Source: Legionella londiniensis (GTDB lineage Bacteria; Pseudomonadota; Gammaproteobacteria; Legionellales; Legionellaceae). From it: DNA of 64,000 bases. The stretch is taken from NCBI RefSeq assembly GCF_001467825.1, contig NZ_LNYK01000014.1:422839-486838 (forward strand). Reading direction: 5' to 3'. A program made the translations under genes and the position numbers. The stretch's first letter is position 1, and each line of letters begins with the position of its first letter. This document shows positions 1-9,509 of this stretch, piece after piece. The notes beneath the pieces are model-generated. The model worked only from the letters and a program-made list of their open reading frames with translations. It was not told where the DNA came from and ran no database searches.

Positions 1-1
1 T

Positions 2-496
2 GATTTACGTCCCAAAATAGAATCTGCAACAAGCGGCACGCCGTTTTGGCAGATTCGCCAGTATTGCATTGAGAACAATCTTGATTTTAACTATTGCTGC
101 CTTGGCATCCAGCCAACTGCCAACACAAAATCCCTTTTTGACAGCGCCCATGAGTTTAAGGTTTCATACTTGACTGCTGATCAAATGCATGCGGAGAGTA
201 TTGCCTGGCAAATGGCTTTTCTTGATGATTTTGTTTTGCGACATGAGCATTTGTATGTAACTATTTGTCTTGATGTATTTTCTGAAAGCCACGCGCCAGG
301 CGTCAGTGCTCCGCAGGCCATGGGGTTATCTCCCGCGCAGGTTTTCACCCTGTTGAAATACATCACACAAACTGGCAAAGTGGTAAGTCTTGATATTGCC
401 GAACTTTCACCGCCGCTGGATCAAGGACAACAAACAGCGAGACTGGCGGCAAATCTATTGGCTAAGTTTTTAAATTTAATATATAAAGGAATGTAA
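2..496 (+). CDS. hutG: Formimidoylglutamase (arginase family), 5'-truncated by the window edge
   Basis: The frame is open from the left edge to a TAA at 494-496, so only the last 164 residues are visible. The segment DVFSESHAPGVSAP and the following GKVVSLDIAELSPPLDQ are typical of formimidoylglutamase, the ureohydrolase that releases formamide and glutamate in histidine breakdown. DVFSESHAPG matches the second metal-binding signature of the arginase fold, and SLDIAELSP is the usual C-terminal conserved block. The residue two before the Asp of DVFS is Cys (CLDVF), where arginases usually carry a manganese-binding Asp (DxD). No start codon is assigned; a TTG at 170 is internal. The IcmL-like gene starts 3 nt after the stop. 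Family assignment is fairly sure, exact substrate less so. Confidence 0.78.
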   Translation, partial: DLRPKIESATSGTPFWQIRQYCIENNLDFNYCCLGIQPTANTKSLFDSAHEFKVSYLTADQMHAESIAWQMAFLDDFVLRHEHLYVTICLDVFSESHAPGVSAPQAMGLSPAQVFTLLKYITQTGKVVSLDIAELSPPLDQGQQTARLAANLLAKFLNLIYKGM

Positions 497-499
497 ACC

Positions 500-1135
500 A
501 TGAGAAACACTGTCATTAACGCAGTTTTTTTGGCAATGCTTAGCAATACCCTATATGCTGAGAGCGTCAATCCTCCTGCTGAATCCACAAGCCAGCCCGC
601 TGTAGAACAGCAAGCGCAACCGGCATCTGACCAAACAAAACCAGAAACAGCCGCGGCAATCAATTGCAGCTACCAGATACCGCCAGAGAAAACTGATATT
701 GAACCTTCCATAGTCAACGCTTGGTCAAAACAGGCTGTCATCCAGGCATTTGACTTTAATTCTGCAACTATTGATCAACAACTTGAGCAACTAAAGGCCT
801 GTTTTACTGAAACCGGCTGGCAGGGTTATCAGGAGGCTTTACAACAATCAGGCAATATTGATGCCATTAAGTCACAGAATTTAACCGTCAGCAGTCAGAT
901 AGACGGAGAAATTAATATTAACCCTGTGAAAGAAAATCAATGGAAAGCAACCATTCCACTGGAAGTTGTCTATCAGAACAATAAAGAAAAATTAACTCAA
1001 AAATTGATGGTGAACATGTTAATTGGCCGAAAAATGACAGGCGAGCTCGGTATCATGCAAATTATTGCTGCTCCCCGTGCCGCAGAAAATGCAGACAATT
1101 CGACCAAGGCATCCGAACAAACAGGGCAAGAATAA
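500..1135 (+). CDS. DotI/IcmL-like periplasmic protein
   Basis: 211 aa. An N-terminal signal-like segment (about residues 1-20, ending near LYAES) is followed by a Pro/Gln/Ser-rich linker (about 22-52) and a globular domain from about 53 to 195. That domain follows the DotI/IcmL pattern: W-x3-A-x3-AFDF, LKACFTETGWQGYQEAL, Q-S-GNIDAIKSQNLTVSSQI, then an alternating-hydrophobic strand ending GIMQIIAAP. DotI/IcmL is an inner-membrane core component of the Dot/Icm type IVB secretion system. This copy has a cleavable-looking signal instead of the usual cytoplasmic N-terminus and lies outside any visible dot/icm cluster, so it is a paralogue and not the core subunit. The RBS is AAGGAATG, 7 nt before the ATG. 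Its role is unknown. Confidence 0.75.
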   Translation: MRNTVINAVFLAMLSNTLYAESVNPPAESTSQPAVEQQAQPASDQTKPETAAAINCSYQIPPEKTDIEPSIVNAWSKQAVIQAFDFNSATIDQQLEQLKACFTETGWQGYQEALQQSGNIDAIKSQNLTVSSQIDGEININPVKENQWKATIPLEVVYQNNKEKLTQKLMVNMLIGRKMTGELGIMQIIAAPRAAENADNSTKASEQTGQE

Positions 1136-1146
1136 AAAAATTTTCT

Positions 1147-1172
1147 CGTCCTGCCCATGTTCAAGCAGGACG
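1147..1172 (+). terminator. Hairpin downstream of the IcmL-like gene
   Basis: Perfect 8-bp arms CGTCCTGC / GCAGGACG enclose a 10-nt loop, 11 nt after the stop codon. There is no immediate T-run (a short T tract comes about 20 nt later), so intrinsic termination is possible but weak. Confidence 0.4.
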
Positions 1173-1206
1173 ACAGGCGCTTTCTCGATTTTAACAAGCT
1201 TTCAGG

Positions 1207-2388
1207 ATGATGATGCCTTACTTAATTGCTTTAATCATTTTTCTATTCAACTTCAATACTCATGCCAATGTCATCCAATATTTTACCGGTATAAGCTACA
1301 GCAATCCCGCAGCTTTGTTTCAGATAAAACAAAATGAGTTTATCCTTGGCGGTACCGGTATTTATACCAATGCCAGATTTGCAGGAAGCGTACTCAATTT
1401 CAACAACGGCCTCTATGGCGAAGGCATTTCTTATTCGCGCACCACAAGCTTCCTGCCTTACGGGCGGATAGCAACGCGACTTAATGATAGTAGCGTATTT
1501 GCTGTTGATGTCACCCAGCCTTTTCACTCTAACCTTAATTGGGGAAACAATTCATTTACCCGCTATGCAGCCACACAAACCTATCTCACAGATATTGATG
1601 TAAGTCCCAGAGCATCGTACAGTTTCAACAAGCAATGGCACTTTGGAGCAGGACTGAATTTTAATTTTCTGCAAAATAACGAAACGAACTGGGCTTTACC
1701 CGTAGGGCCTGCCGCTTTTGCCAATTTGGTTAACCAAACATCGGGGTTTGGATTAGGTTACAATCTTGGTGTTTATCATATGTTTAATCCTACCAATTTT
1801 TTAGGGCTAACTTATTATTCTTCAATTAAGCAGGTCACCCGAGGTACCAGCACGCTGCAAAACGGGATGAACACGAATTTGGCATTTGACTTCCGTATGC
1901 CTGCCACGACAGTTTTAAGCTATGTTCACCTGTTTAACAAAGACTGGCTTGCCAGCGCGCAAGTATTTTACAGTCAATGGAGCGCAAATCAATTTGCCAA
2001 TTTTCGCAATACCAGCGCTCCGCCGCCATTAAGCCCCCATTTTTCTTTTAATATGAGTTTTAGTAATTCCATTGCGCTGCTTGGCGTACTGCGCAATCAA
2101 TACAATGAAAAACTGGGCATGACCTTATTGGGCATGATAGATGACGGGCCAGAAAAGGACCGCTTGCGCACAATTAATTTTCCTGCTGACACCCAGTTTT
2201 TTCTCGCCCTTGCGGCAGAATACCACATTAAGAAGAATATGCTCATTGAATTACTGTATGGACATGGATTCTCAAATACCACGATGAACAACAAGGTTGT
2301 ATTGAATGGGCAAGAGATGCCCTTTACCACAGGAAAAGTTCGCATCCATGCCGATGTTATCGATTTGAAACTAAAAATAATGAACTAG
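1207..2388 (+). CDS. FadL/OmpP1-like outer-membrane beta-barrel protein
   Basis: 393 aa. A hydrophobic signal peptide (about residues 1-20, cleavage near THA-N) is followed by alternating hydrophobic/aromatic strands to the C-terminus. N-terminal SYSNPAALFQI resembles the NPA motif near the N-terminus of FadL-type channels; later strands such as WHFGAGLNFNF and KDWLASAQVFYSQW are typical of the OMPP1/FadL/TodX barrel, which carries hydrophobic compounds across the outer membrane. The protein ends in a charged/hydrophobic strand (DVIDLKLKIMN) and not a classical terminal Phe. The start has three consecutive ATG codons (1207, 1210, 1213); AGGATG just upstream suggests the second or third may be used. 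The substrate is not predictable. Confidence 0.75.
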   Translation: MMMPYLIALIIFLFNFNTHANVIQYFTGISYSNPAALFQIKQNEFILGGTGIYTNARFAGSVLNFNNGLYGEGISYSRTTSFLPYGRIATRLNDSSVFAVDVTQPFHSNLNWGNNSFTRYAATQTYLTDIDVSPRASYSFNKQWHFGAGLNFNFLQNNETNWALPVGPAAFANLVNQTSGFGLGYNLGVYHMFNPTNFLGLTYYSSIKQVTRGTSTLQNGMNTNLAFDFRMPATTVLSYVHLFNKDWLASAQVFYSQWSANQFANFRNTSAPPPLSPHFSFNMSFSNSIALLGVLRNQYNEKLGMTLLGMIDDGPEKDRLRTINFPADTQFFLALAAEYHIKKNMLIELLYGHGFSNTTMNNKVVLNGQEMPFTTGKVRIHADVIDLKLKIMN

Positions 2389-2390
2389 GC

Positions 2391-2412
2391 GCGTGTCAGT
2401 TGAATGACACGC
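2391..2412. terminator. Hairpin between convergent genes
   Basis: GCGTGTCA / TGACACGC, 8-bp perfect arms with a 6-nt loop, in the 31-bp gap between the FadL-like gene and the EnhA-like gene on the other strand. It could block read-through both ways; no T-run. Confidence 0.45.
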
Positions 2413-2419
2413 ACTGCTG

Positions 2420-3013
2420 TTAACCGACCTCGTCCTTATCCCCATCTTCGTCCGGATAGGAAAGCACCGTTACAGTCGTGCCTATATCAATAAACTCTTC
2501 ATTAAGCCATTTTGCAGCACTGGGCAAGACCCGGATGCATCCGTGGCTGGAGTTGTAAGGAGGGACTTCATAAGCTGCATGGATGGTAAAACCACGATAA
2601 AAATACATGCAATAAGGCATTTTTGCGCCCCCTTCCGTTTGCACAGGATATTCTCCTGATTTGCAGTTAATGCCCTTTTTGTTATAGACGCGGAAAGTAC
2701 CAGTCACTGTTCGGCATGGCTTACCCACATCCTCGCAAAAGTCTTTTCCACCAGAAGCGCTGCCGGTCATAATACGGCGCCCCTCAGCATCATAGGCAGC
2801 CCATGCCGCAACCTTTGGATCAAAAACAAACTCTTTTTTGCCGGCAGCCTGTTTTTGTTTGGGAAAATAATTGGCTCCACGGTGATCGCGCAGATAATGT
2901 TTAGTATGGTGGACAATGCCCGCATCGTCTGTAATATAGGTCGACTCATCAAAATCAACGCAGGCTGTTAAACTCATAGCTAACGCTAAAACCAGCAACA
3001 ATTGCTTATTCAT
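2420..3013 (-). CDS. EnhA-like L,D-transpeptidase lipoprotein (YkuD fold)
   Basis: 197 aa. The N-terminus is a lipoprotein signal with lipobox LTAC (Cys18). A YkuD catalytic core follows: FTIHAAYEV gives His144, and SSHGCIRVLPSAAKWL gives the HxxSHGCIR-type active site with Cys159. An internal insertion (about 84-135) carries Cys93, Cys100, Cys117 and Cys135, likely disulfides. YkuD enzymes make 3-3 peptidoglycan crosslinks or attach proteins to peptidoglycan in the periplasm. The layout (VFDP-x-AWAAYD, then DVGKPCRTVTGTFRVY and MPYCMYF) matches the enhanced-entry protein EnhA family of Legionella. The C-terminus is acidic (PDEDGDKDEVG). Activity is inferred from motif conservation; a role in host entry is not shown by the sequence. 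Confidence 0.82.
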   Translation of the reverse strand: MNKQLLLVLALAMSLTACVDFDESTYITDDAGIVHHTKHYLRDHRGANYFPKQKQAAGKKEFVFDPKVAAWAAYDAEGRRIMTGSASGGKDFCEDVGKPCRTVTGTFRVYNKKGINCKSGEYPVQTEGGAKMPYCMYFYRGFTIHAAYEVPPYNSSHGCIRVLPSAAKWLNEEFIDIGTTVTVLSYPDEDGDKDEVG

Positions 3014-3120
3014 GAAAAAGCATCCTCATATTCAAAAATTTAATTACATGCGCTGCTCATCATTCTTTTACCTTATCCCGTAGGTCATGAGGGATGTCTG
3101 AAATTTGGTAAAATCAAAAT

Positions 3121-3150
3121 CTGTCATCCTTCGCTGGCGAAGGATGACAG
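3121..3150. terminator. 14-bp perfect inverted repeat downstream of ettA
   Basis: CTGTCATCCTTCGC / GCGAAGGATGACAG with a 2-nt loop. On the minus strand it lies 19 nt after the ettA stop and is followed by ATTTTGATTTT, so it can act as the ettA terminator. The arm resembles the GTCATCCC repeat at 14617, so it may be a repeat relic used as a terminator. Confidence 0.6.
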
Positions 3151-3168
3151 GCGAATGAGCAGGATCAA

Positions 3169-4842
3169 TTACGCCGATAAACGACGATATTTAATCCTTG
3201 AAGGCCGCACAGCCAAGTCACCGAGGCGGCGTTTTTTATCTTCCTCAAATTCGCTGTAGTTTCCTTCAAAAAATGTCACCTGTGAATCACCTTCAAACGC
3301 TAAAAGATGCGTGCAAATGCGATCCAGAAACCATCGATCATGAGACACGACAATAGCGCAACCAGGAAAATTTAAGATTGCCTCTTCAAGTGCGCGCAAA
3401 GTTTCCACATCCAGGTCATTGCTTGGCTCATCGAGTAGTAAGACGTTTGCGCCACTCTTCAAAAGCTTTGCCAAATGCACGCGGTTTCGCTCGCCGCCCG
3501 AGAGCTGAGACATCCGTTTCTGCTGATCAGAACCTTTAAAATTAAAGCGGCCGACATAAGCCCGTGAAGGCATCTGAAACGCGCCAACCTGAATGATATC
3601 ATGCCCTTCAGATATTTCCTCCCAGACTGTCTTTTTATCATCCAGAGCATCACGCATTTGATCGACATAAGCCAGCTTAACTGTTTCTCCTATGCGTAAC
3701 TCACCGCTGTCGGGGGCAATATGCCGGGTTATCATTTTTAAAAAGGTGGATTTACCCGCCCCATTCGGGCCGATGATGCCGAGCACGCCGCCTTTCGGCA
3801 AGTGAAAATTCAAATCATCAAACAATAAGCGATCGGCAAATGCCTTTCTGATATTTTTGCCTTCAAGCACCAAGTCGCCCAGGCGTTCACCTGGCGGTAT
3901 ATAGATCTCATTGGTTTCATTGCGTTTTTGAAATTCCTTGGAGTTCAACTCATCAAAACGGGCAAGGCGGGCTTTATTCTTGGCATGCCGCCCTTTTGGC
4001 GATGTCCTCACCCATTCCAGCTCAGTTTTCAAAGCCCTGAGATGGGATGCCTGTTGTTTCTGTTCCTGTTCAAGGCGCGCATTTTTTTGCTCAAGCCAGG
4101 AAGTATAATTACCTTTATAGGGAATACCTTCCCCTCTATCAAGCTCAAGTATCCATTCTGCCGCATTATCAAGAAAATACCGGTCATGGGTGACTGCCAC
4201 GACAGTTCCGGGATATTCTTCCAAATAACGCTCAAGCCAGGCAACACTTTCCGCATCCAAATGGTTGGTCGGCTCGTCCAAAAGAAGCATATCGGGGTTC
4301 GACAACAGCAAGCGGCATAAAGCGACCCTGCGTTTTTCACCGCCAGAAAGAACCTCTATTTTAGTTTCCCAATCCGGAAGCCTTAACGCATCAGAAGCGA
4401 TTTCAAGTTTCCGTTCAAGCTCCCACCCCTGGCCTGCATCAATAGCCTGCTGCAATTCCCCTTGTTCCGCCAAAAGGGCATTCAGCTCATCATCACTCAT
4501 TGGTTCGGCAAAACGCATGCTGATTTCATCAAAGCGGGCGAGGAGAGCTTTCATCTCTGCCACACCTTCTTCTACGACCTCGCGCACTGTCTTATGGGCA
4601 TCAATTTCCGGTTCCTGAGCAAGATAACCGATTTTAATGCCAGGCTGGGGGCGCGCTTCGCCATCATAATTTTTGTCAATACCTGCCATAATGCGAAGCA
4701 GAGTAGACTTGCCAGAACCATTTAAGCCCAAAACACCAATCTTTGCGCCAGGAAAAAAACTTAGCGAAATATCTTTCAGGATGAATCGCTGGTTATCAAC
4801 AACTTTGCTCACCCGATTCATCGTAAAAATATATTGTGACAT
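3169..4842 (-). CDS. ettA: Energy-dependent translational throttle protein EttA (ABC-F)
   Basis: 557 aa from the ATG at 4842, which has GGGAG 5 nt upstream; a TTG four codons earlier lacks a better site. There are two ABC ATPase domains: Walker [10 protein letters not shown] (about residue 40) and GPNGAGKST (about 360), signatures LSGGEKRR and LSGGERNR, and Walker [12 protein letters not shown] and [11 protein letters not shown]. The inter-domain linker is Lys/Arg/Glu-rich ([14 protein letters not shown]), as in the ABC-F P-site tRNA interaction motif. EttA is soluble, binds the ribosomal E site and gates the first peptide bond according to the ATP/ADP ratio. Length and the opening ([13 protein letters not shown]) fit EttA better than Uup or YheS. 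Confidence 0.95.
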   Translation of the reverse strand: MSQYIFTMNRVSKVVDNQRFILKDISLSFFPGAKIGVLGLNGSGKSTLLRIMAGIDKNYDGEARPQPGIKIGYLAQEPEIDAHKTVREVVEEGVAEMKALLARFDEISMRFAEPMSDDELNALLAEQGELQQAIDAGQGWELERKLEIASDALRLPDWETKIEVLSGGEKRRVALCRLLLSNPDMLLLDEPTNHLDAESVAWLERYLEEYPGTVVAVTHDRYFLDNAAEWILELDRGEGIPYKGNYTSWLEQKNARLEQEQKQQASHLRALKTELEWVRTSPKGRHAKNKARLARFDELNSKEFQKRNETNEIYIPPGERLGDLVLEGKNIRKAFADRLLFDDLNFHLPKGGVLGIIGPNGAGKSTFLKMITRHIAPDSGELRIGETVKLAYVDQMRDALDDKKTVWEEISEGHDIIQVGAFQMPSRAYVGRFNFKGSDQQKRMSQLSGGERNRVHLAKLLKSGANVLLLDEPSNDLDVETLRALEEAILNFPGCAIVVSHDRWFLDRICTHLLAFEGDSQVTFFEGNYSEFEEDKKRRLGDLAVRPSRIKYRRLSA

Positions 4843-4894
4843 AAAAACTCCCAAAGGGTCTTAAAAACCGTAGAAAAATACTGTCTTCGGCCGA

Positions 4895-5926
4895 TTACAA
4901 CTCACTCCAGTCAAGGATCACTTTGCCAGACTGGCCAGAAGCCATAATTTGAAAAGCGCTTTGAAACTCGCTTATGGGAAAACGATGGGTAATCACAGGG
5001 GAAATATTGAGACCGCTTTGTAACATCGCAATCATTTTATACCAGGTTTCATACATTTCCCGGCCATAAATTCCCTTGACAATCAATCCCTTAAATATAA
5101 CCTGATTCCAATCGAGCGGCGTTTCCTGGGGAGGGATGCCAAGCATCGCAATTCGTCCGCCATGATTCATGGCCTTGACCATGTCGTTTAAAGCCATGGG
5201 ATTACCGGACATTTCAAGCCCTATATCAAAGCCTTCTGTCATGCCAAGCTCATCAATCACATCCCTGAGCGGCTGATATTTCACATTCACAGCCCGCGAA
5301 ACACCCATCTTACGGGCCAAGTCTAGGCGATAATCATTCACATCCGTAATCACCACATGACGGGCGCCAATATGGCGAACGATAGCTGCCGCCATGATGC
5401 CGATAGGCCCTGCACCGGTTATCAATACATCTTCCCCAACCACATCAAAGGACAAGGCGCAGTGAGTTGCGTTGCCGAGAGGATCAAGTACTGCTGCCTG
5501 CTCGTCTGTGATATTGTCAGGCAAAACCAATACATTGCTGGCCGGCAGAACCAAATACTCCGCAAAACTCCCTGGACGATTCACACCTACTCCCTTGGTA
5601 TTGCGGCACAAGTGCCGCTTGCCGGCCCGACAGTTACGGCATAAACCGCAGGTAATATGGCCTTCTCCAGAAACTCTCTGGCCCGGGCTTATTCCTTTGA
5701 CTTCCCGGCCAACTTCAACAATTTCTCCATAAAATTCATGGCCGACAGACATAGGCACAGGAATTGTGGCTTGTGCCCAGTCGTCCCAGGAATAAATATG
5801 TATATCCGTGCCGCAAATCGCGGTTTTTTTGATTTTAATCAAAACATCATTCACGCCATATTCTGGGACGGGCACATCCTGCATCCAAATACCCGGTTCC
5901 CGCTTTGCTTTAACCAATGATTTCAT
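4895..5926 (-). CDS. tdh: L-threonine 3-dehydrogenase
   Basis: 343 aa, the usual Tdh length. It is a zinc-dependent medium-chain dehydrogenase: catalytic zinc region [15 protein letters not shown] (Cys38) and GHEFYGE, structural zinc cysteines [15 protein letters not shown], and Rossmann motif [10 protein letters not shown] at about residue 170. It oxidises L-threonine to 2-amino-3-ketobutyrate with NAD+ in the cytoplasm. The next gene downstream of the partner pathway step, kbl, lies immediately upstream on the same strand (50-bp gap), so the pair forms the threonine-to-glycine catabolic operon. Confidence 0.96.
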   Translation of the reverse strand: MKSLVKAKREPGIWMQDVPVPEYGVNDVLIKIKKTAICGTDIHIYSWDDWAQATIPVPMSVGHEFYGEIVEVGREVKGISPGQRVSGEGHITCGLCRNCRAGKRHLCRNTKGVGVNRPGSFAEYLVLPASNVLVLPDNITDEQAAVLDPLGNATHCALSFDVVGEDVLITGAGPIGIMAAAIVRHIGARHVVITDVNDYRLDLARKMGVSRAVNVKYQPLRDVIDELGMTEGFDIGLEMSGNPMALNDMVKAMNHGGRIAMLGIPPQETPLDWNQVIFKGLIVKGIYGREMYETWYKMIAMLQSGLNISPVITHRFPISEFQSAFQIMASGQSGKVILDWSEL

Positions 5927-5976
5927 ACTATCCTCGATTCATCTCATTTACTGATTATTAAAATTCATTAATTTTT

Positions 5977-7161
5977 TTAAATAATGCCAAGCTTTTTCCC
6001 TACTGACTCAAAGGCATTTAAAGCTTTATCCAAATGATGCAATTCATGGGCTGCAGACATTTGGGTGCGAATTCGAGCCTGCCCCTTGGGCACGACGGGA
6101 AATGAAAAGCCGACAACATAAACCCCTTCTTTAAGCAATTCTTCCGCCATTCTTGCAGCCAATGCAGCATCCCCCAGCATGACAGGAATAATTGCATGTT
6201 CTCCTGGTATCAGGTTAAAGCCCAATTTCTGAAGACCCGAGCGAAAATACTGGGCATTACGCTTGAGTTTAACAAGTAAATCATGGCTCTTTTCCAACAG
6301 GTCCAAAACAGCAATAGAAGTAGCCGCGATTACCGGTGCCAGCGTATTGGAAAAAAGATAAGGCCTTGAACGCTGGCGCAACCATTCTATAATCACTGAA
6401 TTTGCTGAGGTATAACCCCCAGAGGCTCCGCCCAGGGCTTTTCCGAGAGTACCGGTTATGATATCAATCTGGTCAGTTACACCAAAGTATTCGGGAGTGC
6501 CCCGGCCGGATTCACCGATAAATCCAACAGCGTGCGAGTCATCAACCATCACCATGGCATCATATTTTTCTGCCAGTGCGCAAATCTCAGGCAAATTGGC
6601 AAATATGCCGTCCATTGAAAACACCCCATCGGTAGCAATAAGACGAAAGCGCGCCCCTTGCGACTCCTTAAGCTGTTTTTCCAAATCCCTCATATCATTA
6701 TTGGCATAACGATAACGCTGTGCCTTACAGAGGCGAATGCCATCGATGATGCTGGCATGATTCAAAGCATCGCTGATGACAGCATCTTCAGGGCCGAGTA
6801 AGGTTTCAAACAAACCAGCGTTGGCATCAAAACATGAGGAATATAAAATGGCTTCTTCCTTACCGAGAAATTGACTTATTTTTTCTTCCAGAATTTTGTG
6901 CGGGGTTTGAGTGCCGCAAATAAAACGCACCGATGCCATCCCATAACCATATTGAGCCAGTGCTTTTTGCCCTTCGGCAATCAAAAGGGGATGATTGGCT
7001 AAACCCAAGTAATTGTTGGCACAGAGATTAATTAACTCCTGATCATTGACTGCGACATTTGCCTGCTGTTGAGTGGTAATGACTCTTTCCGGCTTGTACA
7101 AGCCTTCTTCTTTGAGCTTCAACAACTCAGTTTGCAAATAATCTCTAAAGCGATCAATCAC
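5977..7161 (-). CDS. kbl: Glycine C-acetyltransferase (2-amino-3-ketobutyrate CoA ligase)
   Basis: 394 aa from a GTG at 7161, chosen because AGGAG lies 6 nt upstream and the length matches Kbl (about 398); the frame also extends upstream to 7203 without a good site. It is a PLP-dependent alpha-oxoamine synthase: [14 protein letters not shown] near residue 45, [10 protein letters not shown] (cofactor aspartate region) and [14 protein letters not shown] with the Schiff-base lysine. It converts 2-amino-3-ketobutyrate plus CoA to glycine and acetyl-CoA, taking the unstable product of Tdh. It is the first gene of kbl-tdh and is divergent from the methyltransferase-like gene. Confidence 0.95.
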   Translation of the reverse strand: MIDRFRDYLQTELLKLKEEGLYKPERVITTQQQANVAVNDQELINLCANNYLGLANHPLLIAEGQKALAQYGYGMASVRFICGTQTPHKILEEKISQFLGKEEAILYSSCFDANAGLFETLLGPEDAVISDALNHASIIDGIRLCKAQRYRYANNDMRDLEKQLKESQGARFRLIATDGVFSMDGIFANLPEICALAEKYDAMVMVDDSHAVGFIGESGRGTPEYFGVTDQIDIITGTLGKALGGASGGYTSANSVIIEWLRQRSRPYLFSNTLAPVIAATSIAVLDLLEKSHDLLVKLKRNAQYFRSGLQKLGFNLIPGEHAIIPVMLGDAALAARMAEELLKEGVYVVGFSFPVVPKGQARIRTQMSAAHELHHLDKALNAFESVGKKLGII

Positions 7162-7360
7162 ATGAATCTCCTGATAAATAGATAAATTTGCCGATAATAT
7201 CAAATTTTACACAATTGCACTACGTGCAACCATATTTACGTCAGCGGCCAAAGACCTAAATTACTTCCCTTGATCATGAAATCGTCGCACCAGAGAACAA
7301 TTCTTGCTAAAATCATGCCATCGTTTTAACCTAGTTTTATAATTTCACCGGCGGGATTAC

Positions 7361-8014
7361 ATGAGCAGTCAAATCGCATGCATCAATATGATCAAACAGC
7401 AACTGAGGACAGGTGATGTCTTGAATGACAGAATTCTTGATTTATTCAAAATCATTCCTCGCGAAAACTTCGTGCCAAAGGAGTTTAAGCATTTTGCCTA
7501 TTCTGATATGCGGATTGATTTGCCCCATCAGCAAAAAATGATGGCTCCTTTGGAAGAAGCCACACTGTTACAATCACTGGATTTAAAAGGCACTGAAACG
7601 GTATTGGAAGTGGGAACAGGCACAGGTTTTTTAACAGCCTTGCTAAGCCGATTGGCAAAACATGTTCTAAGCATCGATTATTTTTCTGATTTTACAGCCC
7701 AGGCCCGGCTCAAGCTTGCTGAGCATCAATGTAAAAATGTAGAGCTTGTTACTGGCGACGCTGCGCGAGGCTGGGTGGACAAAGCGCCTTATGACGTGGT
7801 GGTTTTCACGGGCGCTGTACCGGAAATAACCGATACCCACCGGCTGCAGGTTTTACCGGGCGGAAAATTATTTATCATCGTTGGGGACAAGCCCATTATG
7901 CCTGCGGTCTTGCTCACGCTCACGCAGGACAATGTATGGGAAGAAAAGCTCATATTTGAAACCTCAATTCCTCCTTTAATTAATAAATTAAAACCAAAAG
8001 AATTTGTTTTCTAA
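7361..8014 (+). CDS. Protein-L-isoaspartate O-methyltransferase family protein
   Basis: 217 aa. The SAM-binding motif I reads VLEVGTGTGFLTALLSRL (about residues 79-96), followed by LSIDYFSDF and the GDAARGW and DVVVFTGAVPEI blocks typical of the PCMT fold. PCMT repairs isoaspartyl residues in aged proteins. The usual PCMT motif GTGSGYQTAVLA is here GTGTGFLTALLS, and the C-terminus differs from Pcm proper, so a related specificity is possible. It sits 11 bp upstream of tolC on the same strand, and the two are probably cotranscribed. A TATAAT at 7338-7343 may be its -10 element, although no good -35 is visible. Confidence 0.8.
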   Translation: MSSQIACINMIKQQLRTGDVLNDRILDLFKIIPRENFVPKEFKHFAYSDMRIDLPHQQKMMAPLEEATLLQSLDLKGTETVLEVGTGTGFLTALLSRLAKHVLSIDYFSDFTAQARLKLAEHQCKNVELVTGDAARGWVDKAPYDVVVFTGAVPEITDTHRLQVLPGGKLFIIVGDKPIMPAVLLTLTQDNVWEEKLIFETSIPPLINKLKPKEFVF

Positions 8015-8025
8015 GGCATGCAGCA

Positions 8026-9483
8026 ATGAGAGTAATGCGGTATCAGTTGACGAATCATTTTGTAAAGGCGCATCAGCGCATTCTTAACTCGGCTGGGTCT
8101 TTCCTCCACAAACTGATTAAGCGGCTTGTTTTATATTCCTGCGCGTTCAGCTTTGTCTTTAGCGTCCGCGCAGCAGATTTGATGGACGTTTATTTACAGG
8201 CCCTCGAAAATGATCCTGCATTTAAGGCTGCCTACAGCACTTTTTTAGCGAATTGCGAAGCAGTGCCCCAGGCAAAAGCAGCCTTACTGCCACAGGTTAA
8301 TGCAACAGCTCAATCCAGCCGAAATGTCATTCGCGTCCATACCGCAAATTTTACCGATGAGCAAACCTACAACAGCAATCAGTGGCAATTTACTGCGTCT
8401 CAGGCGATTTTCAATTATCAGGCATGGGCAAAAGTACAACAGGCAAAATCATCCGTCAAAGCTGCCCACGCGACTTTTAATGATGCGGCACAGGATTTAA
8501 TCCTGCGCACAGCCAAAGCTTACTTCGATGTTTTGTTTGCCAGAGACACATTGAGTTTTGCAGAAGCAAAGCTTCGCGCCAATAAACGCCAGCTTGAACA
8601 GGCCCAACAAAGGTTCAATGTCGGTTTAGATGCCATTACCTCGGTTTATGAAGCAAAAGCAGCCTATGATCAGTCTATTGCGCAAGTTATTTCAGCTAAA
8701 AACAACCAAATCAATCAAAATGAAAATCTACGAAAACTGACCAACCACACTTACGAATATTTATCGCCGCTGCGTAACAGCCGGATTCCCCTTGTTAAGC
8801 CTGAGCCGGAAAATGCCGATGAATGGATTGCCACAGGATTAAAGCAAAATTACAAATTATTGTCAGCCAAATATAGCCTGCAAGCCGCAAGAGAAAACAT
8901 CAAGGCACAGACTGCAGGCAACTGGCCCACTTTTTCATTGCAGGGCAACAGCGGCAAAACCAATAACAGCGGCGGGCCCGGCAATGTCTTTGTCCCATCT
9001 GCTCAAATGAATTCAAGCGTCGCGATTGCCATGAATTTTCCTATGTATCAAGGAGGATTGGTGGCATCGCAAACAAGGCAAGCAAAATTTAATTTTCAAA
9101 CAAGCAGTGAGCAGTTAGAGCAAACATACAGAGACGTGGTGGTCAACAGCCAGATTGCTTTTAACACCATCATTGACGGCATCAGCAAAGTCAAGGCTGA
9201 CAGGCAAACCGTGGTTTCACAACAAAATTCTCTGGAAAGTACGGAAGCTCAGTTTCAAGTGGGCACGCGCACCATGGTGGATGTAGTCAATGCCCAACAG
9301 CGTCTGTTTGAAGCCCAGCAGCAACTTGCTTCTGATCAATATGGCCTGATTAATGCTATTTTAAACCTGAAATATCTTGCGGGAACCCTGAATGTGAATG
9401 ATCTTGAAGAAATTAACTCATGGTTAGACACAACGCGCATCAAGGGCTTGCCTGGCAAACTCAATGAAAAGTTAACCCAATAA
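8026..9483 (+). CDS. tolC: TolC family outer-membrane efflux/secretion channel
   Basis: 485 aa. A long N-terminal region ends in a hydrophobic signal segment (LVLYSCAFSFVFSVRAA, about residues 34-50); mature protein starts near ADLMDVYLQALENDPAF, the canonical TolC opening. Two OEP repeats follow, with long heptad-like helices (YDVLFARDTLSFAEAKL, QLEQAQQRFNVGLDAITSV and, in the second half, SSEQLEQTYRDVVVN, QFQVGTRTMVDVVNAQQRLFEAQQ). It forms the trimeric outer-membrane duct of tripartite pumps and type I secretion. The actual start may be internal, since the stretch before the signal is unusually long. No pump genes are adjacent; it is followed by ttcA after 26 bp. Confidence 0.9.
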   Translation: MRVMRYQLTNHFVKAHQRILNSAGSFLHKLIKRLVLYSCAFSFVFSVRAADLMDVYLQALENDPAFKAAYSTFLANCEAVPQAKAALLPQVNATAQSSRNVIRVHTANFTDEQTYNSNQWQFTASQAIFNYQAWAKVQQAKSSVKAAHATFNDAAQDLILRTAKAYFDVLFARDTLSFAEAKLRANKRQLEQAQQRFNVGLDAITSVYEAKAAYDQSIAQVISAKNNQINQNENLRKLTNHTYEYLSPLRNSRIPLVKPEPENADEWIATGLKQNYKLLSAKYSLQAARENIKAQTAGNWPTFSLQGNSGKTNNSGGPGNVFVPSAQMNSSVAIAMNFPMYQGGLVASQTRQAKFNFQTSSEQLEQTYRDVVVNSQIAFNTIIDGISKVKADRQTVVSQQNSLESTEAQFQVGTRTMVDVVNAQQRLFEAQQQLASDQYGLINAILNLKYLAGTLNVNDLEEINSWLDTTRIKGLPGKLNEKLTQ

Positions 9484-9509
9484 CCTTCTTTTTAACCTGA
9501 GCTGTAACT

